From the NCBI GenBank assembly GCA_029946125.1, contig JAQSDX010000007.1:18703-82702 (forward strand): DNA of 64,000 nt, given 5' to 3'. Below the pieces are notes generated by a model. That model was not told the DNA's origin. It saw only the letters and a program-made list of their open reading frames with translations, and searched no databases. Origin of the DNA: Candidatus Methylobacter titanis. Its GTDB lineage: Bacteria; Pseudomonadota; Gammaproteobacteria; Methylococcales; Methylomonadaceae. Position 1 is the first letter of the stretch; every line of letters begins with the position of its first letter. Made by a program: the position numbers and the translations under genes. Below, one piece after another: positions 1 to 7,680 of this stretch.

Positions 1-1293
1 TCGGTGGTGCATGGTATGTTGGCGGCTATTGGCATTATTATCATGGCCAAGCAAATCAACGTGGTATTGGGTACTGCGCCGGAAAAAGGCAGTAGTCTGT
101 TTTCGACTATCGCCCAGATTCCGCACAGCATTGTTAACCTTAATCCTGATATTGCCATTATCGGTGTTTCAGGATTGGTGATACTGATAATCTGGTCGGT
201 TATAAAAAATCCTATCTTAAAGATGATTCCGGCTCCGCTCATCGTGGTGTTGGTGGGTATGGGCTTGGCGCGGTATTTTGACCTGCAACATGAGCACATG
301 TATTTGTTTCTGCCGGATGCCGATTTTTTGCCGCATCATGAAGAAACCGTCGGACCGAGGTTTCTAGTCGCTATTTCTGATAATTTCATGTCCGGTTTTT
401 ATTTCCCCGATTTTTCAAAATCACTGAATCTTGAATTCTGGGAAGCGGTGGTGAGCATTTGTTTGGTGGGCAGTCTTGAGAGTTTACTCAGCGCGATGGC
501 GGTAGATAAACTTGATCCCTATAAACGTCATTCCAATCTTGATCGTGATTTAACTGCGGTGGGTGTTGGTAATCTGGTGGCCGGATTAATCGGTGGTTTG
601 CCGATGATAGCGGAGATCGTGCGTAGTTCGGCTAATGTGAACAATGGGGCAAAAACCCAGTGGGCCAACTTTTTCCACGGCGCATTTTTATTGTTATTCG
701 TGGTGCTGTTTCCGCGTTTGATTCACAGCATTCCGTTAGCGGCATTGGCTGCGTTGCTGGTCTTTACCGGTTTTCGGCTGGCTTCACCTAAAGAATTTGC
801 CAAGGTCATGGGTGTTGGCAAAGAACAGTTGTTTATGTTCGTGGTGACGATTATCGGTGTATTGGCGACCGATTTATTAATCGGTGTCGGTATCGGCATT
901 TTAACCAAGTTTGCTATCCACCTGCTACGCGGCGTCAGGCTGAATAACCTGTTCAAGATTCATTTTGTTATTGACCCCAAAGACGATGATTCTGTTGTAG
1001 TCTCAATAGTAGGTGCTGCCATTTTCTCCAACTTCATGCCCTTAAAAACCGCTCTGGCCAATCTGGAAAACGGTAAGACGGTTATCTTTCAATTGAACAA
1101 TGCGTACATGCTTGATCATACCGTGATGGAATTCATTCATGATTTTCAGCATAACTATGAAAGGCAGGGCGGACAATGCAAGTTTTTCGGCATGGAATAT
1201 CATGATACTTTTTCAGGACATCCTTTGGCGGTGCGCAGAATGAAGCGGAATCACATGAGTCGTCGTAAAAGCGACCATTATGGAATTAATTAG
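1..1293 (+). CDS. SulP family anion transporter, 5' end cut by the window edge
   Basis: The reading frame is open from the first base and matches the middle and C-terminal part of the second SulP gene at 2090-3685, with the shared stretch SVVHGMLAAIGII near the start. About 140 N-terminal residues therefore lie outside the window. The visible part has repeated hydrophobic segments, the SulP motif AVDKLDPYKR followed by DRDLTAVGVGN, and a C-terminal STAS domain (FQLNNAYMLDHTVMEFIHDF). SulP proteins move sulfate, bicarbonate or other anions across the inner membrane with H+ or Na+. Position next to a Hyf-like complex favours an energy-coupled anion uptake role, but the substrate cannot be read from sequence. 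It is a close paralogue of its neighbour. Confidence 0.9.
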   Translation, partial: SVVHGMLAAIGIIIMAKQINVVLGTAPEKGSSLFSTIAQIPHSIVNLNPDIAIIGVSGLVILIIWSVIKNPILKMIPAPLIVVLVGMGLARYFDLQHEHMYLFLPDADFLPHHEETVGPRFLVAISDNFMSGFYFPDFSKSLNLEFWEAVVSICLVGSLESLLSAMAVDKLDPYKRHSNLDRDLTAVGVGNLVAGLIGGLPMIAEIVRSSANVNNGAKTQWANFFHGAFLLLFVVLFPRLIHSIPLAALAALLVFTGFRLASPKEFAKVMGVGKEQLFMFVVTIIGVLATDLLIGVGIGILTKFAIHLLRGVRLNNLFKIHFVIDPKDDDSVVVSIVGAAIFSNFMPLKTALANLENGKTVIFQLNNAYMLDHTVMEFIHDFQHNYERQGGQCKFFGMEYHDTFSGHPLAVRRMKRNHMSRRKSDHYGIN

Positions 1294-1308
1294 ACGCAGA
1301 TGTTTACT

Positions 1309-1339
1309 GTTAATAGTATTAAATGTTAATGCTATTAAC
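1309..1339. promoter_or_regulatory. 31-bp AT-rich palindrome, possible operator
   Basis: The outer arms GTTAATAG and CTATTAAC and the inner arms ATTAA and TTAAT pair almost perfectly around an ATG loop. The site lies between the sulP stop and a small ribbon-helix-helix gene that starts 56 bp downstream. No T-run follows, so an intrinsic terminator is unlikely. Ribbon-helix-helix proteins usually bind such two-fold sites near their own promoter, so an autoregulatory operator is a reasonable inference. Confidence 0.4.
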
Positions 1340-1395
1340 ATTCAATGCTAGTTTTGATAATATGATGATTTAATTAATAACGATAAAGTCTTCTT

Positions 1396-1584
1396 ATGGA
1401 AACCTATACTGCCCGTTTGACATTATTGGTCGACCCGGATAAAAAACGGCTGTTCGAGAAAATTTGTGCCGCTCAGGATCTAACATCCTCACAGGTTGTG
1501 CGTCGCTTTATCCGCGAATATATCGATCAGCATGCCGCTCTAATTGATCAGGAAGCTTTGGCCGGAGAAACTAGTGAACATTGA
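1396..1584 (+). CDS. small ribbon-helix-helix (CopG/Arc-type) protein
   Basis: This 62-residue protein has the pattern of a ribbon-helix-helix DNA-binding domain: a short strand (TARLTLLV, residues 4-11), helix A (DKKRLFEKICAAQD), a turn starting at TSS, and helix B (SQVVRRFIREYIDQH). Such proteins act as dimers and repress transcription, often their own. An AT-rich palindrome sits 56 bp upstream. No toxin gene follows; the next 500 bp hold no convincing ORF, so an antitoxin role is not supported. Location between two sulP paralogues suggests it may regulate the transporter and hyf-like operon. The family call rests on pattern only. Confidence 0.6.
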   Translation: METYTARLTLLVDPDKKRLFEKICAAQDLTSSQVVRRFIREYIDQHAALIDQEALAGETSEH

Positions 1585-2089
1585 GATTCATCTTGCGACC
1601 TGAAGATTGTGCGGCGACTAACGCGCAGGGGGTATTGTGTTGCGTGGAAATGATGACCCTGAAAGGTTCAGTCAATTCTGGAGCGAAACCCCGATTGTTG
1701 CTCACAGCCTGGCAAGGCCTCAACTTGCTGGCAGGTGTGGTTACTTGTATCGCTTGACGGTTAAACCCTGATGCCGCAAAAGGCATTGGGAGAAAACGGG
1801 TCGAACAGTCTATGGTTGCCCTGAATGCATAAAGCATCAGCAAATTCCATGTGTTCGTCAAACGCCATGATACTACCGCCTCAAACTTTTGGGGGAAGTT
1901 AGACTGGGAACTACGTAAGGATACCCCAGTGAATTCTTTTTCAGGGAATTGAAGTTTAACAATACGAATGATGAAACTGCGGACTACTTACGTTTCGGAA
2001 TTCAAAAAACAACTATCCATGATGAGTTTTTGCAGGTCTCTGCAAAGTAAATGGATCAAACGGCAATGCTTGAATCAACGAGGAATGGT
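1585..2089. other. gap of about 500 bp with no supported gene
   Basis: A 96-codon open frame exists on the minus strand (1571-1861), but it overlaps the end of the small regulator gene, has no family motif I recognise and no good ribosome site. Plus-strand frames here are broken by stops. The stretch may be decayed coding sequence left from the duplication that gave two sulP genes, or it may be the leader and promoter of the second sulP. I cannot identify any remnant. Confidence 0.4.
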
Positions 2090-3685
2090 ATGAATAAGCT
2101 TTCTCTGTCAACTTCACCAAAAACCGGCTTGGCCGGATTAAAAGAAAACTGGCGCAGTGATTTACAGTCCGGTTTTCTGGTTTTTCTTATCGCGTTGCCA
2201 TTGTGCCTGGGTGTCTCTGTGGCTTCCGGCTTTCCACCGTCGGCGGGTATTATCACCGCTATTATCGGGGGGATGCTGGTATCGCGTATTAGCGGTTCAT
2301 ACCTGACTATCAATGGGCCGGCTGCCGGGTTAATTGTGGTGGTTTTGGGGGCGGTGCAAGCGCTGGGTGAAGGCGATGCTTTGGCCGGTTATCGTTATAC
2401 CTTGGCGGCGATTGTGGTAGCCAGTGTTTTGCAGATTCTGATGGGGAGATTTAAAATGGGACAGCTGAGTTCCTTTTTTCCCACGTCGGTGGTACATGGC
2501 ATGTTGGCTGCGATTGGCATTATCATCATCGCTACACAAACCCATGTGATGCTGGGGGTAACGCCGCAACCAGGTAGTCTGTTTTCAATCATCGCACAGA
2601 TTCCGCATAGCTTGCTGAGCATGAATGCTAAAATCGGCCTGATCAGTTTTTTAGGTTTGCTAATACTCATTATTTGGCCGTTAATCGGCAGCAAGATTCC
2701 CGCTGCGGTCATTGTGGTGCTGGCAGGTATACTGTTCGCCTGGCATTTTGATCTGGCAAAAGACGCGGTCATCGGCGGGCCGAAGATTATGGTTCCGCTT
2801 CCCGATAATTTTCTGGCCGACTTTTATTTTCCCGATTTTTCCAAACTATTCACCGTAGCCTTTTGGGAAGCCGTGATTGCTATCAGTCTAGTGGGCAGTA
2901 TTGAAAGCATGCTGAGCGCGACAGCGGTCGATAAGCTGGATCCCTATAAACGCACTTCTGATCTTGATCGCGATTTAACGGCTATCGGAATCGGTAACAT
3001 GGTAGCCGGTTTAATAGGCGGTTTGCCGATGATTTCTGACATTATCCGCAGTTCGGCAAATGTCAGAAATGGGGCCAAAACAGCCTGGGCTAACTTCTTT
3101 CATGGCTTGGTATTATTACTGTTTGTGGTCTTGTTTACTGGAGTTATACAAAGTATTCCACTGGCTTCATTGGCGGCATTATTGGTCTATACCGGTTATC
3201 GTTTAGCCTCGCCTGCAATCTTCGCCAGTGTATTGGCTATTGGCAAAGATCAGTTATTCATATTTGTTGTTACGATTATCGGTGTGTTAGCGACCGATCT
3301 ATTGATAGGCGTCGCTTTGGGCATTATTGTTAAATTTGCCATTGATCTGGTACGAGGCGTTTGGCTTGGCAATCTGTTCAAGATTTATTTTACGATTCAA
3401 CAACAGGATAACGATACACTCGTTGTCAAACTCTTAGGTTCGGCGTTATTTTCAAACTTCTTGCCGTTAAAAAAAGCGCTTGCCAGACTGGAGCCGGGTA
3501 AAACCATTATTTTTGATTTCACCGAGGGTTACCTGATTGATCATACCGTGATGGGATTTATCCATGATTTTAGACAAAACTATGAAGCTCAGGGCGGACG
3601 CTGTCAGAAAGTAGGTAAAGCCTTGGAAACGTTTTCAGATCATGCGCTCGCTGCACGGTTAATGACAGCTGATGATAGAGGGTGA
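2090..3685 (+). CDS. SulP family anion transporter with STAS domain
   Basis: The protein has 531 residues from the ATG at 2090, chosen because AGGA at 2081-2084 gives a well-spaced ribosome site; an in-frame ATG at 2051 would add 13 residues. It opens with the classic SulP entry (WRSDLQSGFLVFLIALPLCLG), then about 10-12 membrane segments and the motif AVDKLDPYKRTSDLDRD. It ends in a cytoplasmic STAS domain (FDFTEGYLIDHTVMGFIHDF). Likely substrates are bicarbonate or sulfate with H+ or Na+; the choice cannot be made from sequence. It lies 84 bp before the HyfB-like gene on the same strand, and with the first sulP forms a tandem pair feeding into the same presumed operon. Confidence 0.9.
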   Translation: MNKLSLSTSPKTGLAGLKENWRSDLQSGFLVFLIALPLCLGVSVASGFPPSAGIITAIIGGMLVSRISGSYLTINGPAAGLIVVVLGAVQALGEGDALAGYRYTLAAIVVASVLQILMGRFKMGQLSSFFPTSVVHGMLAAIGIIIIATQTHVMLGVTPQPGSLFSIIAQIPHSLLSMNAKIGLISFLGLLILIIWPLIGSKIPAAVIVVLAGILFAWHFDLAKDAVIGGPKIMVPLPDNFLADFYFPDFSKLFTVAFWEAVIAISLVGSIESMLSATAVDKLDPYKRTSDLDRDLTAIGIGNMVAGLIGGLPMISDIIRSSANVRNGAKTAWANFFHGLVLLLFVVLFTGVIQSIPLASLAALLVYTGYRLASPAIFASVLAIGKDQLFIFVVTIIGVLATDLLIGVALGIIVKFAIDLVRGVWLGNLFKIYFTIQQQDNDTLVVKLLGSALFSNFLPLKKALARLEPGKTIIFDFTEGYLIDHTVMGFIHDFRQNYEAQGGRCQKVGKALETFSDHALAARLMTADDRG

Positions 3686-3695
3686 TTATAGAGCT

Positions 3696-3739
3696 GACTT
3701 TAGTGAAACAAGCGTCAGTGACACGGCACCACTAAAGTC
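3696..3739. repeat. hairpin between sulP and the HyfB-like gene
   Basis: GACTTTAGTG at 3696-3705 is the exact reverse complement of CACTAAAGTC at 3730-3739. The core resembles the GCGACTTTAGTC arm of the repeat at 5908-5963, so it is probably a member of the same dispersed palindrome family. It could act as a transcript stabiliser or attenuator between the cistrons. Confidence 0.6.
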
Positions 3740-3769
3740 ACTCCTCCTCCAACATTAACTGAGAATTTC

Positions 3770-5896
3770 ATGATCCTTGTATTAGCTTATTGCGCTGTTC
3801 TGTTAAGCTTTGCTTCCGGCTTGTTGGCATTGATGATGCATCAGCGCCACAATTTTCTGGCGCTTAGTCAATATTGGTTGAAAAAATCTCCTGACAGTAA
3901 TCGAAATTACGAGTTAGTGATCGATAGTAGTCTGGAAGAAAAGCAGTTTTTGATTTTGCTACGGCAAGCGGTGTTTGTTTTGCTGGGTTTGTCCGGCATT
4001 TTTGCCGTGCTGGCCGGGTTGAGCGTATTAATCAGTAAAGAGGTTGTCACCGATCAAATCAGTTTGGGCCTGCCTTGGCTGCCTTGGCATGTCCGTTTTG
4101 ACTGCTTGTCAGGTTTTTTCTTTTTAATCGTGGGTATTGCGGTAAGCGCAGTCAGTCTATATGGGCCGGGCTATGTCAATAGTTATGACGAAAGCCAGCA
4201 TCCATTTGCCGTTTTGGGCTTGTTTACCGGACTGTTCGTTGCCGGGATGTTACTGGTGCTGTTGGCCGATGACGCCTTCTTTTTCATGATTGCCTGGGAG
4301 TTGATGTCGGTTGCCAGTTATTTTCTGGTGGCGTTCCAGCATGAAAATTCAGCCAATCGCCGCGCCGCTTTTCTTTATTTATTGATGGCAGAAGTCGGTG
4401 CATTAGCCATTATTCTGGGCTTTGGCGTACTGGCCGGTTTTGCAGACGGCTTTACTTTCGATGCCTTGCGTGAGGCGAAGCTGTCAACTACCTGGGCCAG
4501 CATCGCCTTTATGTTGGCACTGCTCGGTTTCGGCATGAAGGCCGGTATAGTCCCCGTGCATGTTTGGTTGCCGGAAGCGCATCCGGTGGCGCCTTCGCAT
4601 ATTTCCGCATTGATGAGCGGGGTGATGCTTAAAGTCGCCCTCTACGGACTGATTCGTTTCTGCTTTGATTTGCTCGGCGATGTGCACTGGCAATGGGGGG
4701 TGGTGCTGCTGATACTGGGAACTATTTCGGCGCTGGGCGGTATTTTGTACGCGATGATGCAGACCAATTTAAAACGCTTGTTGGCTTACAGTTCGGTCGA
4801 AAACATCGGCATTATCTTTATGGTACTGGGGCTGTCGATGATTTTTATGGCAAACGGTCAGCCGCAACTGGCTGCACTGGGTTTATTGGCGGCGTTGTTT
4901 CACGCCTTTAATCATGCCTTGTTCAAAAATTTATTGTTTCTGGGCGCAGGCATCATTCAACATCAAACCCATCAGTTAAATATCGACATGATGGGCGGAC
5001 TGATTAAAAAAATGCCGAAAACCAGTGTGTTATTTTTGATCGGCTGTATGAGTATCTCGTCATTACCGTTGTTTAACGGCTTTGTTTCGGAATGGCTGGC
5101 TTTTCAGACCGCATTACAGGTCGATGTGCTGGACAATGGCGTATTGCGCAGCTTGATACCGGTTGCCGCCGCCGCATTAGCCTTGACAGCGGCATTGGCG
5201 GCCGCCTGTTTTGTCAAAGTATTCGGCTTGATCTTTTTGGGACAACCCCGTTCTCATCATTGCGATAAAGCGCATGAAGTCCAGGACAAAGGCATGCTGG
5301 CAGGTCCTGCACTACTGGCCGGTTTGTGCTTTTTGTTCGGGATTTTTCCTGGCCCGGTAATCAGTCTGATCAACGGCGTTTCCGGGCAATTATTAGGTGA
5401 AACCTTACCGAATGACGCCGCTTTAGGCTGGTTGTGGCTGGCACCGGTTTCTGCTAATCAAGCTTCTTATGCTCCTCCGTTAGTTCTGATCGGAGCGCTG
5501 ATTGCCGGCGGCATCAGTTTTTGGTATTTGCGGCGCAATCCCACAACGGCGTTACGCAGAGCTGAAACCTGGGATTGCGGTTTTGGCGGGTTAACGCCGA
5601 GTATGCAATACAGCAGCAGCGCTTTTACCATGCCTTTCCGGCGGATTTTCGCCAAAGTCTGGATTGTCGACGAGCAGATCGATAAAGACATGCACGGCGC
5701 AATGAATCAGGATGTGGCGGCGGTTCATTATCAGTTGCAGATTCAGGATCACAGTTGGCCGCGTTTGTATGAACCGATTGAACACGGGGTAAACGCATTA
5801 GCCAAATTAGTGGGGCGCATTCAAACAGGCAATATCCGGCTTTATCTTAGCTATTCGCTTGCAACTTTACTATTACTGTTATGGGTAATCAGCTGA
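3770..5896 (+). CDS. hyfB: HyfB-like proton-translocating membrane subunit (NuoL/M family)
   Basis: This 708-residue polytopic protein belongs to the antiporter-like subunits of complex I and group 4 hydrogenases. The ion-channel signatures are visible: the TM5 glutamate in AWELMSVASYFLVAF and the lysine region GMKAGIVPVHVWLPEAHP, then SALMSGVMLKVALYG. Near 600 it carries ETWDCGFGGLTPSMQYSSS, a motif found in HyfB/HycC-type proteins. It should pump or conduct protons in the inner membrane as part of the complex encoded by the next five genes. ATG at 3770 follows CTGAGA with short spacing. A palindromic repeat separates it from the next gene. Confidence 0.9.
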   Translation: MILVLAYCAVLLSFASGLLALMMHQRHNFLALSQYWLKKSPDSNRNYELVIDSSLEEKQFLILLRQAVFVLLGLSGIFAVLAGLSVLISKEVVTDQISLGLPWLPWHVRFDCLSGFFFLIVGIAVSAVSLYGPGYVNSYDESQHPFAVLGLFTGLFVAGMLLVLLADDAFFFMIAWELMSVASYFLVAFQHENSANRRAAFLYLLMAEVGALAIILGFGVLAGFADGFTFDALREAKLSTTWASIAFMLALLGFGMKAGIVPVHVWLPEAHPVAPSHISALMSGVMLKVALYGLIRFCFDLLGDVHWQWGVVLLILGTISALGGILYAMMQTNLKRLLAYSSVENIGIIFMVLGLSMIFMANGQPQLAALGLLAALFHAFNHALFKNLLFLGAGIIQHQTHQLNIDMMGGLIKKMPKTSVLFLIGCMSISSLPLFNGFVSEWLAFQTALQVDVLDNGVLRSLIPVAAAALALTAALAAACFVKVFGLIFLGQPRSHHCDKAHEVQDKGMLAGPALLAGLCFLFGIFPGPVISLINGVSGQLLGETLPNDAALGWLWLAPVSANQASYAPPLVLIGALIAGGISFWYLRRNPTTALRRAETWDCGFGGLTPSMQYSSSAFTMPFRRIFAKVWIVDEQIDKDMHGAMNQDVAAVHYQLQIQDHSWPRLYEPIEHGVNALAKLVGRIQTGNIRLYLSYSLATLLLLLWVIS

Positions 5897-5907
5897 TGAT
5901 CACCAGT

Positions 5908-5963
5908 GTGGGAGCGACTTCAGTCGCCCAATGTATCAACGGGGGACTAAAGTCGCCTCCACA
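5908..5963. repeat. REP-like inverted repeat, GCGACTTCAGTCGC family
   Basis: The left arm (about 5908-5930) contains GCGACTTCAGTCGC, itself a small palindrome. The right arm (about 5941-5963) contains GACTAAAGTCGCC. The two 23-nt arms pair at 19 positions. Related cores occur at 3696-3739 and 24334-24384. It occupies most of the gap between the HyfB-like and HyfC-like genes and ends just upstream of the ribosome site of the latter. Confidence 0.65.
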
Positions 5964-5978
5964 GTATGGAGAAATGCG

Positions 5979-6923
5979 ATGAATTGGTTAATAGCCGTGT
6001 TACAAACCACCTTGTTTGTCATCCTGGCGCCGTTATTGGCCGGCTGGGTCAAATGCTGCAAATGTCGATTACAGAATCGCAAAGCCCCTTCTGTTTTTCA
6101 GTCTTACCGGGATTTGCTTAAATTAACCTATAAACAACCCGTAGTCTCGGAACAGGCTTCATGGTTATTTATTAAAGCGCCATACATTATTTTCTCAGCA
6201 ACAGTGTTGGCGGCAACCGTGGTGCCGTTGATTGCCGTTGATTTGCCGACTTCGGCCAGCGCCGATGTCATTGTGATGGTGGGTTTTTTTGCCTTTGCCC
6301 GGTTTTTTCTGGCGTTGGCAGGTCTAGACGTTGGTACCGCGTTCGGTGGCATGGGCTCATCTCGGGAAATGACTATTTCATCGCTGGCGGAACCGGCGAT
6401 GTTGATGGCTATTTTTACCCTGACCATGGCGGCATCGACGACCAACTTATCCTTTGCTATCGCCCATGTGCTCGGTGAAGGTTTAGTTTTACGGCCTTCG
6501 TTTGTATTTGCTTTGGCTGCGTTGATACTGGTTGCCATTGCCGAAACCGGTCGCATTCCGGTGGATAATCCGGCGACGCATCTGGAGTTGACCATGATTC
6601 ATGAAGCGATGATTCTTGAATACAGCGGTCGTCATCTGGGGCTGATTGAGTGGGCGAGTCAGTTGAAGTTGATGTTGTATGGTGTGTTGATCGCCAATAT
6701 CTTTTTCCCCTGGGGCATAGCCGAAACTCTTAGTCTTGAAGCGCTGGGCTATGGCTTGTTGGCTATTATGGGCAAACTTGCGGTGCTGGCGATTTTTCTG
6801 GCGATAGCGGAAACGCTGGTTGCAAAAATGCGCCTGTTTCGGGTGCAGGAATACCTCAGTTTTGCCTATTTGTTAGGCTTGCTGGGAATGTTAAGCCACA
6901 TCATTTTAGAGGCGTCGAGGTGA
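5979..6923 (+). CDS. hyfC: HyfC-like membrane subunit (NuoH family)
   Basis: This 314-residue membrane protein is of the NuoH/HyfC/HycD family, which links the membrane arm to the peripheral arm of complex I-like enzymes. The family signature is clear: ETGRIPVDNPATHLELTMIHEAM at roughly residues 187-209, followed by YSGRHLGLIEWASQLK. I chose ATG at 5979 because TGGAGAAA lies just upstream and MNWLIAVLQ begins the first membrane helix; a longer frame from 5931 runs back into the palindromic repeat. It is the second gene of the hyf-like operon and is followed by another inverted repeat before the HyfE-like gene. Confidence 0.9.
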   Translation: MNWLIAVLQTTLFVILAPLLAGWVKCCKCRLQNRKAPSVFQSYRDLLKLTYKQPVVSEQASWLFIKAPYIIFSATVLAATVVPLIAVDLPTSASADVIVMVGFFAFARFFLALAGLDVGTAFGGMGSSREMTISSLAEPAMLMAIFTLTMAASTTNLSFAIAHVLGEGLVLRPSFVFALAALILVAIAETGRIPVDNPATHLELTMIHEAMILEYSGRHLGLIEWASQLKLMLYGVLIANIFFPWGIAETLSLEALGYGLLAIMGKLAVLAIFLAIAETLVAKMRLFRVQEYLSFAYLLGLLGMLSHIILEASR

Positions 6924-6930
6924 TGAGTGA

Positions 6931-6993
6931 TCAAGGTGCAAGGCAAAAACCGCGCATCGTATTCCTCCTTTTGCCTTGCATCTTTAACCTTGA
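6931..6993. repeat. inverted repeat between the HyfC- and HyfE-like genes
   Basis: TGCAAGGCAAAA at 6937-6948 is an exact reverse complement of TTTTGCCTTGCA at 6969-6980. Outer arms TCAAGG and CCTTGA extend it with a bulge. The sequence resembles the GCAAGGCTAAAGG block at 20314-20326 and the reverse-strand version near 11279-11300, so it belongs to a dispersed family. A long hairpin in the intercistronic RNA is expected. Confidence 0.6.
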
Positions 6994-7002
6994 GTCTTAA
7001 TC

Positions 7003-7680
7003 ATGAACATTGAACAATTAGATTTTTATACGCAGGCGATTTTATCGATGGCGGCATTGGTCGGGCTTACCTCGTTTCTTATGTTAGGGCAGGGACGGTT
7101 GCTGCGGCTGATTTTTGTCTTTGCCCTGCAGGGTTTTTTATTAACCTTGACCACGGTATTGGCGGCATACAGTCTGGATAGCCATCATCTGTATATTTCT
7201 GCGGTGCTGACTTTGCTGCTGAAAGTTATTTTTATCCCGTGGATGTTGAGGCGGCAGGTTTTAAAAATGGCTATGCATCGCGATATTGAAGCCTTAAAAA
7301 ATAATACCGTGGTGATGATGGGCGGAGCCAGTCTGATGGTCTTCAGTTATTACGTGCTGCACCCTATTGTGCAATCCTCATCGGTGGTCATGCTGAATGC
7401 TTTGGCCGTCAGTCTTTCCGTGATGCTGCTAGGCATGTTGTTAATGATTTCGCATCGGCAGGCTATCGCCCATGTGGTTGGCTTTATGTCGATAGAAAAC
7501 GGTTTGTTTTTCGCAGCCATTGTTGCCACTAATGGTATGCCGATGGTGGTTGAACTGGGTATTGCCTTCGACGTACTGGTGGCGGCGGTGCTGTTCGGCA
7601 TCTTTTTCCTGCACATCCGCACCAGTATTGATTCGCTGGATGTCGATCTGCTAAACAAGTTACACGAGGTGGATAAATGA
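7003..7680 (+). CDS. hyfE: HyfE-like membrane subunit (contains NuoK-like part)
   Basis: The protein has 225 residues and about six or seven hydrophobic helices. The C-terminal half resembles NuoK: MSIENGLFFAAIV with a buried glutamate, then VVELGIAFDVLVAAVLFGIF. HyfE sits in the membrane arm of hydrogenase-4-type complexes beside the antiporter-like subunits. The stop overlaps the start of the HyfF-like gene by 4 nt (ATGA), which implies translational coupling. There is no separate HyfD homologue between HyfC and HyfE, so the membrane arm has two antiporter-like subunits instead of the three of E. coli hydrogenase-4. Confidence 0.88.
   Translation: MNIEQLDFYTQAILSMAALVGLTSFLMLGQGRLLRLIFVFALQGFLLTLTTVLAAYSLDSHHLYISAVLTLLLKVIFIPWMLRRQVLKMAMHRDIEALKNNTVVMMGGASLMVFSYYVLHPIVQSSSVVMLNALAVSLSVMLLGMLLMISHRQAIAHVVGFMSIENGLFFAAIVATNGMPMVVELGIAFDVLVAAVLFGIFFLHIRTSIDSLDVDLLNKLHEVDK

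Noticed and set aside
1571..1861. 96-codon minus-strand ORF after the small regulator
   Set aside because: It overlaps the end of a better gene, lacks motif and ribosome site, and the amino-acid composition looks random.
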